Shown: piece by piece, positions 20,117 through 30,834 of the stretch
How positions within the stretch are numbered: the first letter of the stretch is position 1
How the letters are laid out: the number at the start of each line of letters is the position of its first letter
Origin: Heracleum sosnowskyi
Lineage: Eukaryota > Streptophyta > Magnoliopsida > Apiales > Apiaceae
DNA length: 64,000 bases
Direction of reading: 5' to 3'
Assembly: GCA_030848705.1 (NCBI GenBank)
Contig: CM061245.1
Location: 65,250,006 to 65,314,005, forward strand
The notes under the pieces: model-generated
What the model was told of the DNA's origin: nothing
The model's input: only the letters and a program-made list of their open reading frames with translations
Databases searched by the model: none
Program-made: the position numbers and the translations under genes

Positions 20117-23100
20117 TTAAGAGAAATTTAGCATACCTAGCTCACTTACTAATCTTGAGAATGTTGATTCATCAAGTGGCTTGGTAAAGATGTCTGCAAG
20201 TTGTTGTTCACTTGGAACAAAATGTAACTCCACAGTACCATTCATAACATGTTCTCTAATGAAATGGTACTTGATGTCAATGTGCTTGGTTCTTGAATGC
20301 TGCACTGGATTCTCAGTAATGGCAATGGCACTAGTGTTGTCACAGAAAATAGGAATTTTCTCAACTCTTAATCCATAATCAAGTAATTGATTTTTCATCC
20401 ATAAAATCTGTGCACAACAACTTCCAGCTGCAATATACTCAGCCTCAGCTGTGGAGGTGGAAACTGAGTTTTGTTTCTTGCTGAACCATGACACAAGCTT
20501 GTTTCCTAAGAATTGACAGGTGCCTGTTGTGCTTTTCCTGTCAATTTTACATCCTGCATAATCTGCATCTGAATAACCAATTAGTTCAAAACCAGATTCT
20601 CTAGGATACCAAATGCCAAGGTTTGGTGTTCCCTTGAGATATCTGAAAATCCTTTTAATAGCAACTAAATGGGATTCTCTAGGATCAGCCTGAAATCTAG
20701 CACATAGACATGTAGCAAACATAATATCAGGTCTACTAGCTGTTAAATACAAAAGTGAGCCTACCATGCCTCTGTAACTTGAAATGTCCACAGATTTTTC
20801 CTTAGTATTCAATTCAAGTTTGGTGGCAGTGGGCATGGGAGTTTTGGCAGGAGAGCATTCCATTAAGTTAAATTTCTTTAATAAATCATGAATATATTTT
20901 GTTTGACTAATGAAAATGCCTTCATTAACTTGCTTCACTTGAAGACCAAGAAAGTAAGTTAATTCTCCCATCATGCTCATTTCATATTTACTTTGCATAA
21001 GCTTGGCAAACTTTTGACAAAGTTTCACATCTGTAGACCCAAAGATTATGTCATCTACATAAATTTGAACAAGTATAGTAGAGCCATTCACAATCCTGTG
21101 AAAAAGAGTTTTATCTACAGTACCTCTAGTGAAATGATTCTCAAGAAGAAACTGTGAGAGTGTGTCATACCAGGCTCTAGGCGCTTGTTTCAAACCATAG
21201 AGTGCTTTGAGGAGGAAGTATACATATTCTGGAAAATCATCATCTTCAAAACCAGGAGGTTGACTTACATAGACCTCCTCTTCCAATTCCCCATTCAGAA
21301 AAGCACTTTTCACATCCATTTGATAGACTTTGAAATTGGCATGGGCTGCATAGGCTAGGAAAATCCTTATTGCTTCTAGTCTTGCAACAGGAGCAAATGT
21401 TTCATCAAAATCAATTCCTTCTTCCTGTGAGTAGCCTTTTGCAACTAGTCTTGCTTTGTTCCTTGTTACTATGCCATTTTCATCCATCTTGTTTCTGAAC
21501 ACCCATTTTGTGCCTATTACACTCCTGTCCTTAGGCTTGGGCACCAGCTTCCAAACATTGTTCCTTTCAAATTGGTTTAGCTCTTCTTGCATAGCCAAAA
21601 CCCAATCTGGATCTAGAAGTGCATCCTCAACTTTCTTTGGCTCATCTTGAGACAGAAAGCTGCTATATAGACATTCTTCTTGAGTTGCTCTTCTAGTTTG
21701 GACTTTTGAAGAAACATCACCTATAATAAGTTCAAAGGGATGATCTTTAGTCCATTTTCTTGAGGGAGGTAGATTTGCTCTTGACGAGGTAGCTTCATGA
21801 TCATGATTGCCTTGATTGGATATTTGTCCTTGAGAAACTCCCCCTGAGTTTGTTGTCCCTAAATGATCACTTCTTGAGACATTTCTGTGACCTTCAACGG
21901 TATGACTGTTTTGGCTGTCAACGAAACGCTCATTTTGACTGTCAACGAAACCACCATCTTGACTGTCAACGAAATGACCATTTGGTCTACTAGCAGCTAT
22001 TCTTTTCAATCTTAATGCAGCAATTTCATCTTCACTGCTGCTCTCATCTGTGCTAGATACAACAACTTTAGGCTGTTTCTCAGTAGTCTTAACATGATTC
22101 ATTCGATCTCCTTCCTCATTCTCAAAAGAGAGACTTTCATGGAAACCTTCATCACAGAGACCTTGAATTTTGAGATCATCAAAAACAACATGTACAGATT
22201 CCATAACAATGTTGGTTCTGAGATTATAGACTCTGTAAGCTTTCCCTGCTGCATATCCCACAAATATTGCTTCATCTGCCTTTGCTTCAAATTTCCCCAA
22301 ATGCTCAGCTTGATTTCTCAGAACAAAGCACTTGCATCCAAAGACATGAAGAAAATCCAATAGTGGCTTCTTTCTTTTGAGTAGTTGATAAGGGGTCATT
22401 CCCTTGGCCTGATTAATCAAAGAAATATTCTGAGTAAAGCAAGCTGTTTTAACTGCCTCAGCCCAAAAATAAGTTGGTAACTTTGATTCATCTAGCATTG
22501 TCCTGGCAGCTTCAATAAGTGTTCTGTTTTTCCTTTCAACTACACCATTTTGCTGTGGTGTCCTTGCTGCTGAAAACTCATGCATAATACCATTTTCTTC
22601 ACAGAACATCTTCATGCTTGAATTCTTGAATTCTGTCCCATTGTCACTCCTGATACTTCTTACTTTCAAGTCAGGATGATTGTTTACCATCTTGATGTGA
22701 TTGATAATGATTTCACTTGCCTCATCTTTAGAATGTAGAAAGAAGGTCCAAGTAAATCTAGAAAAATCATCAACAATCACAAGACAATATTTCTTCTTTG
22801 AAATAGACATGACATTTACAGGGCCAAACAGATCCATATGAAGTAACTCAAGCTGATGGACAATTGATGACTCTGTCTTGCTTTTGAATGATGCCTTCTT
22901 TTGTTTCCCTTTTTGACAGGCATCACACAAACCATCCTTGGAAAACTCCACCTGTGGAATTCCTCTAGCAAGATCCTTCCTTACCAAATCATTCATAACC
23001 TTGAAATTCAGATGAGATAATTTCTTGTGCCATAGCCAACTTTCATCCTTGCTTGCTTTGCTGAAAAGACAAGTGATGGTGTCTGGACTTGTGCTACTAA

Positions 23101-23488
23101 AGTCAGCAATGTACACATTCCCTCTTCTGAATCCAGTCATTACCACATTGTTGTTTCCTCCTTTAGAAACAACACAGGCTTCTTTAGAAAAAGTAACTAA
23201 AAATCCTTTGTCACAAAGTTGACTGATACTAAGCAAATTGTGCTTAAGACCATCCACCAATGCAACCTCATCTATGATGACATTCTCTTTTGAAATCAAG
23301 CCATATCCCTTTGTGTAGCCTTTGCTGTCATCTCCAAAAGCAATACAAGGGCCAGCTCTTTCCTGAAACTCTGTGAGCAGGGTAGAATCACCAGGCATGT
23401 GTCTTGAACAACCACTATCCAAGTACCAAAGATTCTTTTTGTCTCCCTGCACACAATAGAACCAAATCAAGTCGATTTTGGTACCCAA
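20117..23488 (-). CDS. pol: Pol of Sirevirus A: protease, integrase, RT, RNase H (1123 aa)
   Basis: Aspartic protease motif LDSGCS lies near residue 22. The pre-integrase HHCC zinc region (WHKKLSHLNF ... LCDACQKGKQ) is near 153-195. The integrase core has Asp in HMDLFGPV (about 218), Asp in RSDNGTEF (about 279) and Glu in GVVERKNRT (about 317). RT begins near 659 (GTKWVFRNK), with QMDVKSAFLNG and the YVDD active site near 809. RNase H has YSDADYAG near 971 and STAEAEYIA. The C-terminus reads LADIFTKPL. Integrase before RT places it in Copia. Between integrase and RT is a variable linker with repeated VDSQ peptides, encoded by CGTTGA motif copies (21895-21985). Pol is in a different frame from gag and overlaps it by 22 bases, so the ATG given may not be the real start. 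Confidence 0.95.
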   Translation of the reverse strand: MGTKIDLIWFYCVQGDKKNLWYLDSGCSRHMPGDSTLLTEFQERAGPCIAFGDDSKGYTKGYGLISKENVIIDEVALVDGLKHNLLSISQLCDKGFLVTFSKEACVVSKGGNNNVVMTGFRRGNVYIADFSSTSPDTITCLFSKASKDESWLWHKKLSHLNFKVMNDLVRKDLARGIPQVEFSKDGLCDACQKGKQKKASFKSKTESSIVHQLELLHMDLFGPVNVMSISKKKYCLVIVDDFSRFTWTFFLHSKDEASEIIINHIKMVNNHPDLKVRSIRSDNGTEFKNSSMKMFCEENGIMHEFSAARTPQQNGVVERKNRTLIEAARTMLDESKLPTYFWAEAVKTACFTQNISLINQAKGMTPYQLLKRKKPLLDFLHVFGCKCFVLRNQAEHLGKFEAKADEAIFVGYAAGKAYRVYNLRTNIVMESVHVVFDDLKIQGLCDEGFHESLSFENEEGDRMNHVKTTEKQPKVVVSSTDESSSEDEIAALRLKRIAASRPNGHFVDSQDGGFVDSQNERFVDSQNSHTVEGHRNVSRSDHLGTTNSGGVSQGQISNQGNHDHEATSSRANLPPSRKWTKDHPFELIIGDVSSKVQTRRATQEECLYSSFLSQDEPKKVEDALLDPDWVLAMQEELNQFERNNVWKLVPKPKDRSVIGTKWVFRNKMDENGIVTRNKARLVAKGYSQEEGIDFDETFAPVARLEAIRIFLAYAAHANFKVYQMDVKSAFLNGELEEEVYVSQPPGFEDDDFPEYVYFLLKALYGLKQAPRAWYDTLSQFLLENHFTRGTVDKTLFHRIVNGSTILVQIYVDDIIFGSTDVKLCQKFAKLMQSKYEMSMMGELTYFLGLQVKQVNEGIFISQTKYIHDLLKKFNLMECSPAKTPMPTATKLELNTKEKSVDISSYRGMVGSLLYLTASRPDIMFATCLCARFQADPRESHLVAIKRIFRYLKGTPNLGIWYPRESGFELIGYSDADYAGCKIDRKSTTGTCQFLGNKLVSWFSKKQNSVSTSTAEAEYIAAGSCCAQILWMKNQLLDYGLRVEKIPIFCDNTSAIAITENPVQHSRTKHIDIKYHFIREHVMNGTVELHFVPSEQQLADIFTKPLDESTFSRLVSELGMLNFS

Positions 23489-25938
23489 GTTTCCTTGGGT
23501 CCTGTTTTGTTAGCCTTTGCTTTTCTTTTTACATCATTTTTCACCTTGGGCTCAGATTGATTTAAATCAACTTTTACTCTTGGTGTTGATTTCTGATTGT
23601 TGCTCACATTTTCATTTACAACATGCATATTTGAAGGAACACACATATTATTCATATTCCATGGCATTTGTGGCATACTAAACATATTCATGTATGGATT
23701 AGGCACAAATGATATGTTAGCATATGGATTCTGAAATTGTGCACATGGAGCAAACATGTTAGGCATAACAGGCATTGCAGGCATAAGATTATTCATTGCA
23801 GGCTTGGGAATTTTCACATTAGCAGTTTTCTTAACAGATTTGCAGTTAGTAGATAGATGACTAACACTTCCACAATTGACACAAGTCTTTCTAGGAGCAT
23901 ATTTATCAGGTGTGTAATTGTTGTGTTTGTTAATTCCTACTTTGCCATTCCTGTTACTCCTTTTATTTCCCTTAGCCTCAATTTGAACATTCTCTATTTT
24001 ATCTTTCAATTGCTTGTTGGACAAGTGACCTACATTAGCTCTCTCAACAGGCTTCTCAACTTTCTTTGATTTACTAGACTCACCTTGAACAAAGTTCTTG
24101 GTGACAGGACCATACTTATTATTAAGTCTAGTGAGTTCATCTTTTCTTCTCTTTGTCAACGAAACACCCTGATCGGTTGATGGTTCATGTGTCAACGGAA
24201 CATCGCATTCCGTTGACATATCAACCTTCAACAAATGATCATTGTTGTTTGTTGACTCTGTTTCTGAATCTAAGGCTTCACAAGCATACCCTAGTTTCTC
24301 TTTGTTCTTTTTCCATGATTGTTCACAGAAAGATTCCATACCTTGAACATTAATGATGTTGGTAGCAACATTCCTGGCATCTTTCCATTTAGCAATCACA
24401 CTCTGTTCTATTTCTAGTTGTGTCTTAAGAATTTCTTCCCTTTGTAACACGTTCTCAAGTTCCTTCTTAGCATCCCTACTAACACATCTCATTTTCTCAA
24501 ATTCAATGAGCTGTGCTTCTAACATTGCATTCCTATCACTTAAGAGCAAATTAGTCTCTTTAATTCTTGAATTCTCTTTGGTAAGTGATTTAAGAGTAAC
24601 ACGCAAATTATATAATACAGTAGACATTTCATTTACTGCACTATCGCATTCCTCTTTAGAAAGCTCAGAAAGATTAGTAATTGTTACCTGGTTGCTTGAG
24701 GAACTTGCTTCCTGCTCATGATTGTTAGCCATAAGAGCCAAGTTGACATATTCAACATCATCATCAGAATCTTCACCATTACCAGCCCAATCATACTCCT
24801 GAGACATGAAAGCCTTTTTCTTTTGCTTGAGAAGTTCAAAGTATTTCTTTTTATAATCAACAGGCTCAAATTTCCTGTTGCTCTTCTCAATCTTGGGCTT
24901 TCTGCAGTCTCCAGCAAAGTGACCAAGCATTCCACAATTGAAACATTTAGATTTAGACTTTTCAATCCAGTTTGTTTTGCTAGGTTGAAAGTCTCTTCTT
25001 GGTGGCCTTGCTTCTGAGTTTCTTTTGAACTTGAACTTAGAGAATTTTCTTGACAGAAAAGCAATGTGTTCATCAATCTCATCTAAGTCATCCAAGTTGG
25101 CTGGTTCTGATTCTTCTTCTTCTGTCATCTTGTCTTTACCCTTGCTAACATCACTCCTACAACTAGATCGACTAGTTGTGGCCTTTGCAGCTTCTTCAGT
25201 GTCATCTTCCAGTTGGTTCACAGATGCAATCAATGCAATGGATCCACCCTTCTTCTGTACCTTTTCAATTTCCTCATCTTGCTCCATTTCCAGCTCATAA
25301 GTCTTCAATGTTCCATACAACCTTTCAAGAGTGTAATCTTTGTACTCTTGAGTGTTTCTTAGAGAAACAGTCATAGGCTTCCATTCTTTTGGAAGAGCTC
25401 TTAGAAATTTAAGGTTTGAGTCCTTAGTTTGGTAGATTCTCCCATACAACTTTAATCCATTCAGAAGCTTTTGAAACCTACTAAACGTGTCATTTAGGGT
25501 TTCACCAGCTTTAAAGTGAAAGTGCTCATATTGTTGTATAAGGAGTTGCATTTTGTTCTCCCTTACTTGCTCAGTTCCTTCACATAGTGTTCTGACAGTG
25601 TCCCATACTTCTTTGGAGGTTGTACAGTTTATGACATTATCAAACATCTCTTGCTCCAAACCATTAAACAGAATGTTCATGGTTCTCTTATCTTTATGGA
25701 TTTCTGCAAGATCTTCAATAGTCCATTCTGAGACAAGTTTTGGAATTTCTACGTCAGGAGCATCATCTGGCACTCCAATTCTAGATGCAAACTTCATGGG
25801 AACGTGTGGACCTTTCTCAATGCATTCTACATATCTCTCATCCATAGACATGAGATGTAAATGCATCTTTACTTTCCAGTGAAAGTAATTGTCCTTATCA
25901 AGAACTGGTATCTTCACACCTGCATCCTTCTTCACCAT
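23467..25938 (-). CDS. gag: Gag of Sirevirus A, 823 aa
   Basis: The N-terminal half has the Copia gag/UBN2 pattern (DNYFHWKVKMHLHLM, EVWDTVRTLCEGTEQVRENK, LNGLKLYGR). Two CCHC zinc knuckles follow: CFNCGMLGHFAGDC near residue 332 and CVNCGSVSHLSTNC near 685. The region between them is coiled-coil-like and acidic. The second knuckle is a known feature of long Sirevirus gags. Gag packages the genomic RNA in virus-like particles. The start MVKKDAGVKIPVLDKDNYF lies about 50 bases downstream of the primer site. A cluster of CGTTGA motifs lies at 24155-24230, in the variable part. It ends TGA at 23467 just before pol in another frame. Confidence 0.93.
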   Translation of the reverse strand: MVKKDAGVKIPVLDKDNYFHWKVKMHLHLMSMDERYVECIEKGPHVPMKFASRIGVPDDAPDVEIPKLVSEWTIEDLAEIHKDKRTMNILFNGLEQEMFDNVINCTTSKEVWDTVRTLCEGTEQVRENKMQLLIQQYEHFHFKAGETLNDTFSRFQKLLNGLKLYGRIYQTKDSNLKFLRALPKEWKPMTVSLRNTQEYKDYTLERLYGTLKTYELEMEQDEEIEKVQKKGGSIALIASVNQLEDDTEEAAKATTSRSSCRSDVSKGKDKMTEEEESEPANLDDLDEIDEHIAFLSRKFSKFKFKRNSEARPPRRDFQPSKTNWIEKSKSKCFNCGMLGHFAGDCRKPKIEKSNRKFEPVDYKKKYFELLKQKKKAFMSQEYDWAGNGEDSDDDVEYVNLALMANNHEQEASSSSNQVTITNLSELSKEECDSAVNEMSTVLYNLRVTLKSLTKENSRIKETNLLLSDRNAMLEAQLIEFEKMRCVSRDAKKELENVLQREEILKTQLEIEQSVIAKWKDARNVATNIINVQGMESFCEQSWKKNKEKLGYACEALDSETESTNNNDHLLKVDMSTECDVPLTHEPSTDQGVSLTKRRKDELTRLNNKYGPVTKNFVQGESSKSKKVEKPVERANVGHLSNKQLKDKIENVQIEAKGNKRSNRNGKVGINKHNNYTPDKYAPRKTCVNCGSVSHLSTNCKSVKKTANVKIPKPAMNNLMPAMPVMPNMFAPCAQFQNPYANISFVPNPYMNMFSMPQMPWNMNNMCVPSNMHVVNENVSNNQKSTPRVKVDLNQSEPKVKNDVKRKAKANKTGPKETWVPKST

Positions 25939-25987
25939 GGTTTCTGTTTTGGTCTTGATCTTTAAACTTCTTGTATGTTAGAAGCTC

Positions 25988-25999
25988 GCTCTGATACCA
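25988..25999 (-). promoter_or_regulatory. Primer binding site of element A (initiator Met tRNA)
   Basis: Sense strand TGGTATCAGAGC, two bases inside the 5' LTR, is complementary to the 3' end of plant initiator tRNA-Met. Confidence 0.93.
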
Positions 26000-26001
26000 A
26001 T

Positions 26002-27049
26002 TGTTATTCCCAAATGACCTAACAGAATTGTAGAAGGGGGGGGGGGGGGGGGGTTGAATACAATTCTTGATATTTTCTTAAACTTAAAACAATGATAAAA
26101 TAAAACTGAACTGAATAAACAAAAACACAAGATATAAATAATTCAGTTGGATTGTTTGATGATCCAACTGAAGTGTTTTTATTGCGGAAATAATCTGTGA
26201 TACAAAAGTACACAGCTGCTCAGTTACAGAGTTGTAGAGAAGAATGCTCTCAAAGATAGCTAATACAAACTATTTGTTTTTCTTCTCTTACTTCTTTCTA
26301 ACTGCTACACTTGGTTATATATTCCCAAGTTTACAATACTATTTTTGGCTACTCTAAAGTACACTAAAGATAACCGCCAATAGTTTGCTTTTCATCCCTT
26401 TGTCCAGTGGTCCTTGGAGATCCTTGCTTTTGTCTTCATGCTTATTATGATCACTCCCAAGAGCCCAATTGGAAACTGGGATGTTTCCTTATTCCCCATG
26501 TCCATTTTAATGGTTTCCAATGCAAAGTACACTTCCACATCACCTTTAGATCTGTTCAGTAAACTGTCACTATCACTTTGTCAACTATTCAGAAAAGCAA
26601 TAATGATTCGTTGATAGCAGGGAGATGTGTTTCGTTGATAGCTTTATTCTCCATTTCGTTGATGAGTAAACTTCATTTCGTTGATGAGTAAACTTCATTC
26701 CGTTGATGGTGTATCCTTGTTCCGTTGATAGAGTAATCTTCATACCGTTGACATGTCTTCACTTAGGCAAAATTACAAGGCATGATATACTTACAATTAA
26801 CCAACCTATTTTGCCTATCTAGTACTTAGTCAACATGACTTAGGAAACCTATCTAATACATACATCAAATGCATATCAAACTGTGAAGTATTGTACAGTG
26901 CAATTGCTACAATACTCATTCCGTTGATGAGCTTCCTGTCAACGAAACACTGCAAAGCATGCCATTTCGTTGACAGTTACAAAATAACTTAATACAAAAT
27001 CTACTAAGTATTTTTACAATTATCATCAACAATCAACATATTCCTAACA
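26002..27049 (-). repeat. 5' LTR of element A
   Basis: 1048 bases with TG...CA ends. It is nearly identical to 13899-14943; the three-base length difference is the longer G run (18 G at 26036-26053). Followed by ATCCC, the second copy of the target duplication. Confidence 0.95.
26315..26321 (-). promoter_or_regulatory. TATA box of element A 5' LTR
   Basis: TATATAA on the sense strand in the LTR that would drive genomic RNA. Transcription would run leftward into gag. Confidence 0.65.
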
Positions 27050-27093
27050 ATCCCAAATGACCTAACAGAATTGTAGAAGGGGGGGGGGGGGTT
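27050..27093 (-). repeat. 3' LTR of element C, piece 2
   Basis: ATCCC (A's target duplication) followed by AAATGACCTAACAGAATTG and a 13-base G run, then TT. It continues piece 1 and matches 63920 onward in C's 5' LTR. Its last five bases GGGTT are the target duplication of element B, repeated at 38381-38385. Confidence 0.9.
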
Positions 27094-27609
27094 TGTTAGG
27101 CCGAATACACAATATAATCAAGTATATATGAGAATAACAATCAAGAACACAAGTTTGTAAATCAACAAACTGTAGTTATATTAACAGCTTCTCTCTTTAT
27201 GATGTTAATGAATCACAAAGAGCTTCTAGGTTACAAGAATAATGTTTTTAATTATCGCATCCCTTCTAGGGATAACCTATCTGTGTTTATATAGTACATA
27301 GTTACAATTAATCTCTAATTGATACTCCTACAAATTAGCTATACAATTGTAATCAATTAGAATTGCTTCAGTCCTCTGTCCAGTCTCCTTAGCTGTATCA
27401 ATATATTCTGCTTCTTTCCATCTTCAGAATATATTGCTTCTAGAATCTTCATGATATGCACCGACAGCTAAATCGACTTTCACCCTGTCAGACTTTAACA
27501 AACTCTGACCGGCTTCCATGTAAACTCTGATAAGTACTTCAGACTAAACTCTGAACAGTACCTGTTACTTAAACACTGATTAAACAAACATTAGCAATTA
27601 TATCTAACA
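27094..27609 (-). repeat. 3' LTR of element B
   Basis: 516 bases, starting TGTTAGGCCGAATACAC and ending CTAACA. Several AAACTCTG/CAGACTTT words (the family motif) lie at about 27495-27560. Confidence 0.95.
27286..27293 (-). promoter_or_regulatory. TATA box of element B 3' LTR
   Basis: TATATAAA on the sense strand, 192 bases from the LTR edge in both copies. Confidence 0.6.
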
Positions 27610-27618
27610 ATCTCCCCC
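27610..27618 (-). promoter_or_regulatory. Polypurine tract of element B
   Basis: GGGGGAGAT on the sense strand next to the 3' LTR. It is identical to that of A and E although the LTRs are unrelated in sequence. Confidence 0.85.
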
Positions 27619-27754
27619 AACTTGTGCATAATAAAAATGTACAAGTTAATCAGATAATTGATGATGTCAAAACATATAACAAATGCAGTGTTTAATCATA
27701 ACAGAGTTTAATTTTAACTTAGAACAGAAAACTTTAAAAACTTACAGTCAGACT

Positions 27755-30700
27755 TTATTTGATTTCTTGAATATCAGGAATAGTTCTGAGATAATCCATA
27801 ATAAGTCTTCTTTCAGCCCTTTCCAGCTCTTCAACCATAACTTTCTTCAACTCTCTCAACTCTGGATCAGATTCTCCAGTCTGATAAATTGCAGCTCTCA
27901 AAGAATAGATGGAATTTTTCCTCATCTCATTCCCTAGCCTAATAAAATATGGTTTATCAGAGTCTAGATTGAATTCTAAGACTTTAACTCCCAGATCAGT
28001 CCTTAGTCTTGCACTGTTTCTTTTCATTTCTACAATCTTTCCATGAGCATCTTTGTACTTAGGGATGTAAGCACTTGTAATTTTAGCACCACTGAGAACC
28101 TTTGCTCTCATCATCCTTACTCTCAAAACTTCAGCAGCATTTTGAGTCCTTTGATTTCTGACTTTGAGTAGATATAAGACATATTCTAACTCTTCAGCCA
28201 TTTTCAAGTGTATATCATTTTCACCTATTCTGTATACTCTGCCATCAGCCATGAAGTATAACAGAAAGTCCTTCCTAAGTCCCTTATGATGAATTAACTG
28301 AACAGACTCTAGCTTGTCAAGGCTCTCTTGAGTAACCCCAACACCAGGTTCTGCCAGTGATGTTTGATCCATTGGACTGTTATTTATCCTCTTCTCTCTG
28401 TGTGAACCTAAACCAGACTTGTCATAAGATTGTTTTCCATGTACTGTCCTGGTTTTAGAAAAATCCACAGGTTCTAATGTCAGAGTTTCAGAAAGTACAG
28501 GTCTTAAGAACCTTTTGAGTTGAGTTTGTACAACTTGAGCCTTGTCAGAGGTTGTCACAATTTTAGTAGCAATATCAACATGAGCAACGTCAGAGGTTGA
28601 TTTGTTTATCCTTGATTCAACTTGAGCAATGTCAGAGGTTGAATAAATCTTCTTTGGTAACTGTTCTTCTTCTACCAGTTTACCTTTTCCTTTGTCATTT
28701 CTTGAAATAGTAGGTCTCCTTGAGTATTGCAAACTTTGATCAGAGTTTACATTATCTTTAATAGATATTCCTATCTCTTTTCTCCTTGGAGCTTTACCTT
28801 TCTTTGTATAAGTACCAGCTTCCATTTTCTTCTGGTGCTCTTCATTTAACACTCTTAATTCAGCATCATAATCCTCAACTGTTACCTCACCACCATGCTC
28901 TTCTAAAAACATTTTAGTAGCAATTTCCTCATCTGTGGTAGGCTTATCAGAGATTATCAAACTTTTGAGTTTTGAACCACTGGCAGAGTTTGCATTTCCC
29001 TTACCAGAGTTTGATCTTCTATCAGAGTTTGATCTTGGTGGTCTTCTATCAGAATTGAATCTTAAACTCTTTCCATCTCCCTTGTTTCCACCATCACTAC
29101 CATCATCCCTCCGTCTCAGAGTTTGAGTAGTGTCTTTGCATTTGTCACTTGGTACACTCTCCCCCTTTTTGACATCATCAGAAAGTAGTACTGATGTCAA
29201 CAACTCAATTGCAGTAGAAATTGAAGTCAGTTGGGCAGACATAGCAGTCTGGTTGTCCTCAACTTTCCCAAGCCTCTTCTGAATTTCATCAGAGTCCTTA
29301 GCTTGCTTCTTGAACATAGAATTGTAGTAAGCTCTATCATTCTTCAGAGTAAGATCTCTCAGACTAACTTCATTCCTCAAAGCAGTGACTTCCTTATGAG
29401 ACTCATCAAATCTGTTGTGGAGAGATTTAATTTGAATCACATCGGCCTTTAGACTTGTAAGAATATCAGGATTTGAAATTGTCTTCACAGAATCACCAAG
29501 AAAATCAGCAGCCCTCTGTGCTGAAAAGATACAATCTGCAGCTGCCCATCTTTTGTAGTACATTTCCTGAAAGTGCTCAGCAGTGGCTCAGCATCAGCAT
29601 TTACTCTGTCCTCAGTAGGCACATGAGTGTCAAAAATCTCCTCTTGAAGAACAACTTCAGGAGCTACATTCTCCATAGAAACTCTGTCCATATTGACAGC
29701 TTCATTCTCCTGTAACTCAACTTCAAGAGTTTCAGCAACTGTTGAAGAAATATTCTCTGCACCAAAGAGATGTGCTGCTACTAATCTCCTTTTTCTCTGA
29801 TGAAGAGTTTCATCATCAGTTTCACTCTCCTCATTAGCAGCATCAAACTTTGCCCTGTTGGCCCTTCTTTTCTTTAACCTTTTCTTCTGAGGCATATCAT
29901 CAGTATTTGATACCCCAGCTTCAGCAGTTGAGGGATTCACTCTATCAGACTTAACAGCTCTTACCTTTGACTTCTTTGACCTCTGTGATTGAGACACAGA
30001 AGGTCCAGCTTCAGCATTTGCTATTTGTTGTTGTTGTGAATCTACTTGAAATTGTCGCACAAACTCAGGTAGCAACAAGACACCAACATCCCCTTTCTTG
30101 TTATCCTTATTAGTTAGATCAGAGAATATGCGTTTATGTAATTTAAAACAGGGAATCACATCATTCTCAGCTATCTCTACTTCAGAAACACATTCAGAGA
30201 ATATCAATTGACAAAATCTTGCAAAATAGACTACACCTCTGTTTTCAGTCATTTTCTCACCTATATTAGTTAGAACTAGTCTAGCAACATCAAAATTACC
30301 TCCATAAAGAAGAGAATACCCGATTTGCAGACTATCAGTGGGAATCGCATCCCAATTCGTGCACTTCTTCCCGAACGCCCTTGTTATGCAGTCGAAAAAG
30401 AAACTCCATTCCTTTCTCAAGAGCGGTCGGTTCAACTGACCAAGCTTTGTCAGTGGTCCAGAGTAGCCTATTTCCCTCATCATTCGAACTAACTCAGAAT
30501 CTCCAACAGAGATTGTGAAAGCATTAAAGTCCTCAAGGCCCAGAGCATCACGAACAGTTGTTGGAGTAACTACAAACTCTTCTCCTTGAAATTCAAAAAT
30601 TATGGACGGAGACCCAGACTCTCCTCCATTATCATAAGTACATGTCTGCCAAAGAGTCCTTATTTGAGATGCAGACAGCTTCAACGGTGCGGTGAGAGCA

Positions 30701-30834
30701 GTACTAACATCAGAGTTTGACAAGAAATCCTGAATCAAATGAAACGCCTCCGGTGCGTTCTCATTTGCTAAAGGAGCAACATAGTTGTTCGGGACAAATT
30801 CTAACCCAGAAGCAGTAAACATTGTTGTTGCCAT
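27755..30834 (-). pseudogene. ORF3 of Sirevirus B, split by a frameshift
   Basis: Two overlapping frames: 29485-30834 (N-terminal 449 aa) and 27755-29563 (C-terminal 602 aa). Both frames read the same stretch around 29560-29590 and a single-base indel there would join them. The N-terminal domain (about 1-240) has WQTCTY, KEWSFFFDCI, NWDAIP and VYFARF and aligns with ORF3 of A. The middle is polar with repeated NSD peptides (near 28985-29060) encoded by the AAACTCTGA motif. A C-terminal block (GRVYRIGENDI...EVLRV) parallels the conserved C-terminal block of A. No signal peptide or membrane span is seen. Function unknown. An assembly error at the frameshift cannot be excluded. Confidence 0.75.

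Larger units (their letters stand above)
13899..27049 (-). mobile_element. Element A: young, largely intact Sirevirus (Copia)
   Basis: A 13.15-kb minus-strand element with two LTRs (13899-14943 and 26002-27049), a five-base target duplication ATCCC, a primer site and a polypurine tract. Long open gag, pol and ORF3 frames are in the Copia order with integrase before RT. By eye the LTRs differ by a poly-G length change and about three substitutions, so the insertion is recent. The nested position in C's 3' LTR shows it arrived after C. All enzymatic motifs look present, so it may be autonomous. The gag-pol frame change must be bypassed in some way. Confidence 0.95.

Noticed and set aside
23444..23481. 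A 38-base intron joining gag and pol in A
   Set aside because: GT and AG are present but the length is well below normal plant introns. A longer intron with an upstream donor cannot be judged from sequence alone.
25988..25999. Initiator-tRNA-like TGGTATCAGAGC as a tRNA gene
   Set aside because: Only the 3'-end complement is present at each LTR border. There is no tRNA cloverleaf; these are primer sites.
13899..27093. The repeated CCCAAATGACCTAACAGAATTG segments as a tandem repeat family
   Set aside because: They are LTR starts of A (twice) and C (once here and once at 63921), brought close by nesting.
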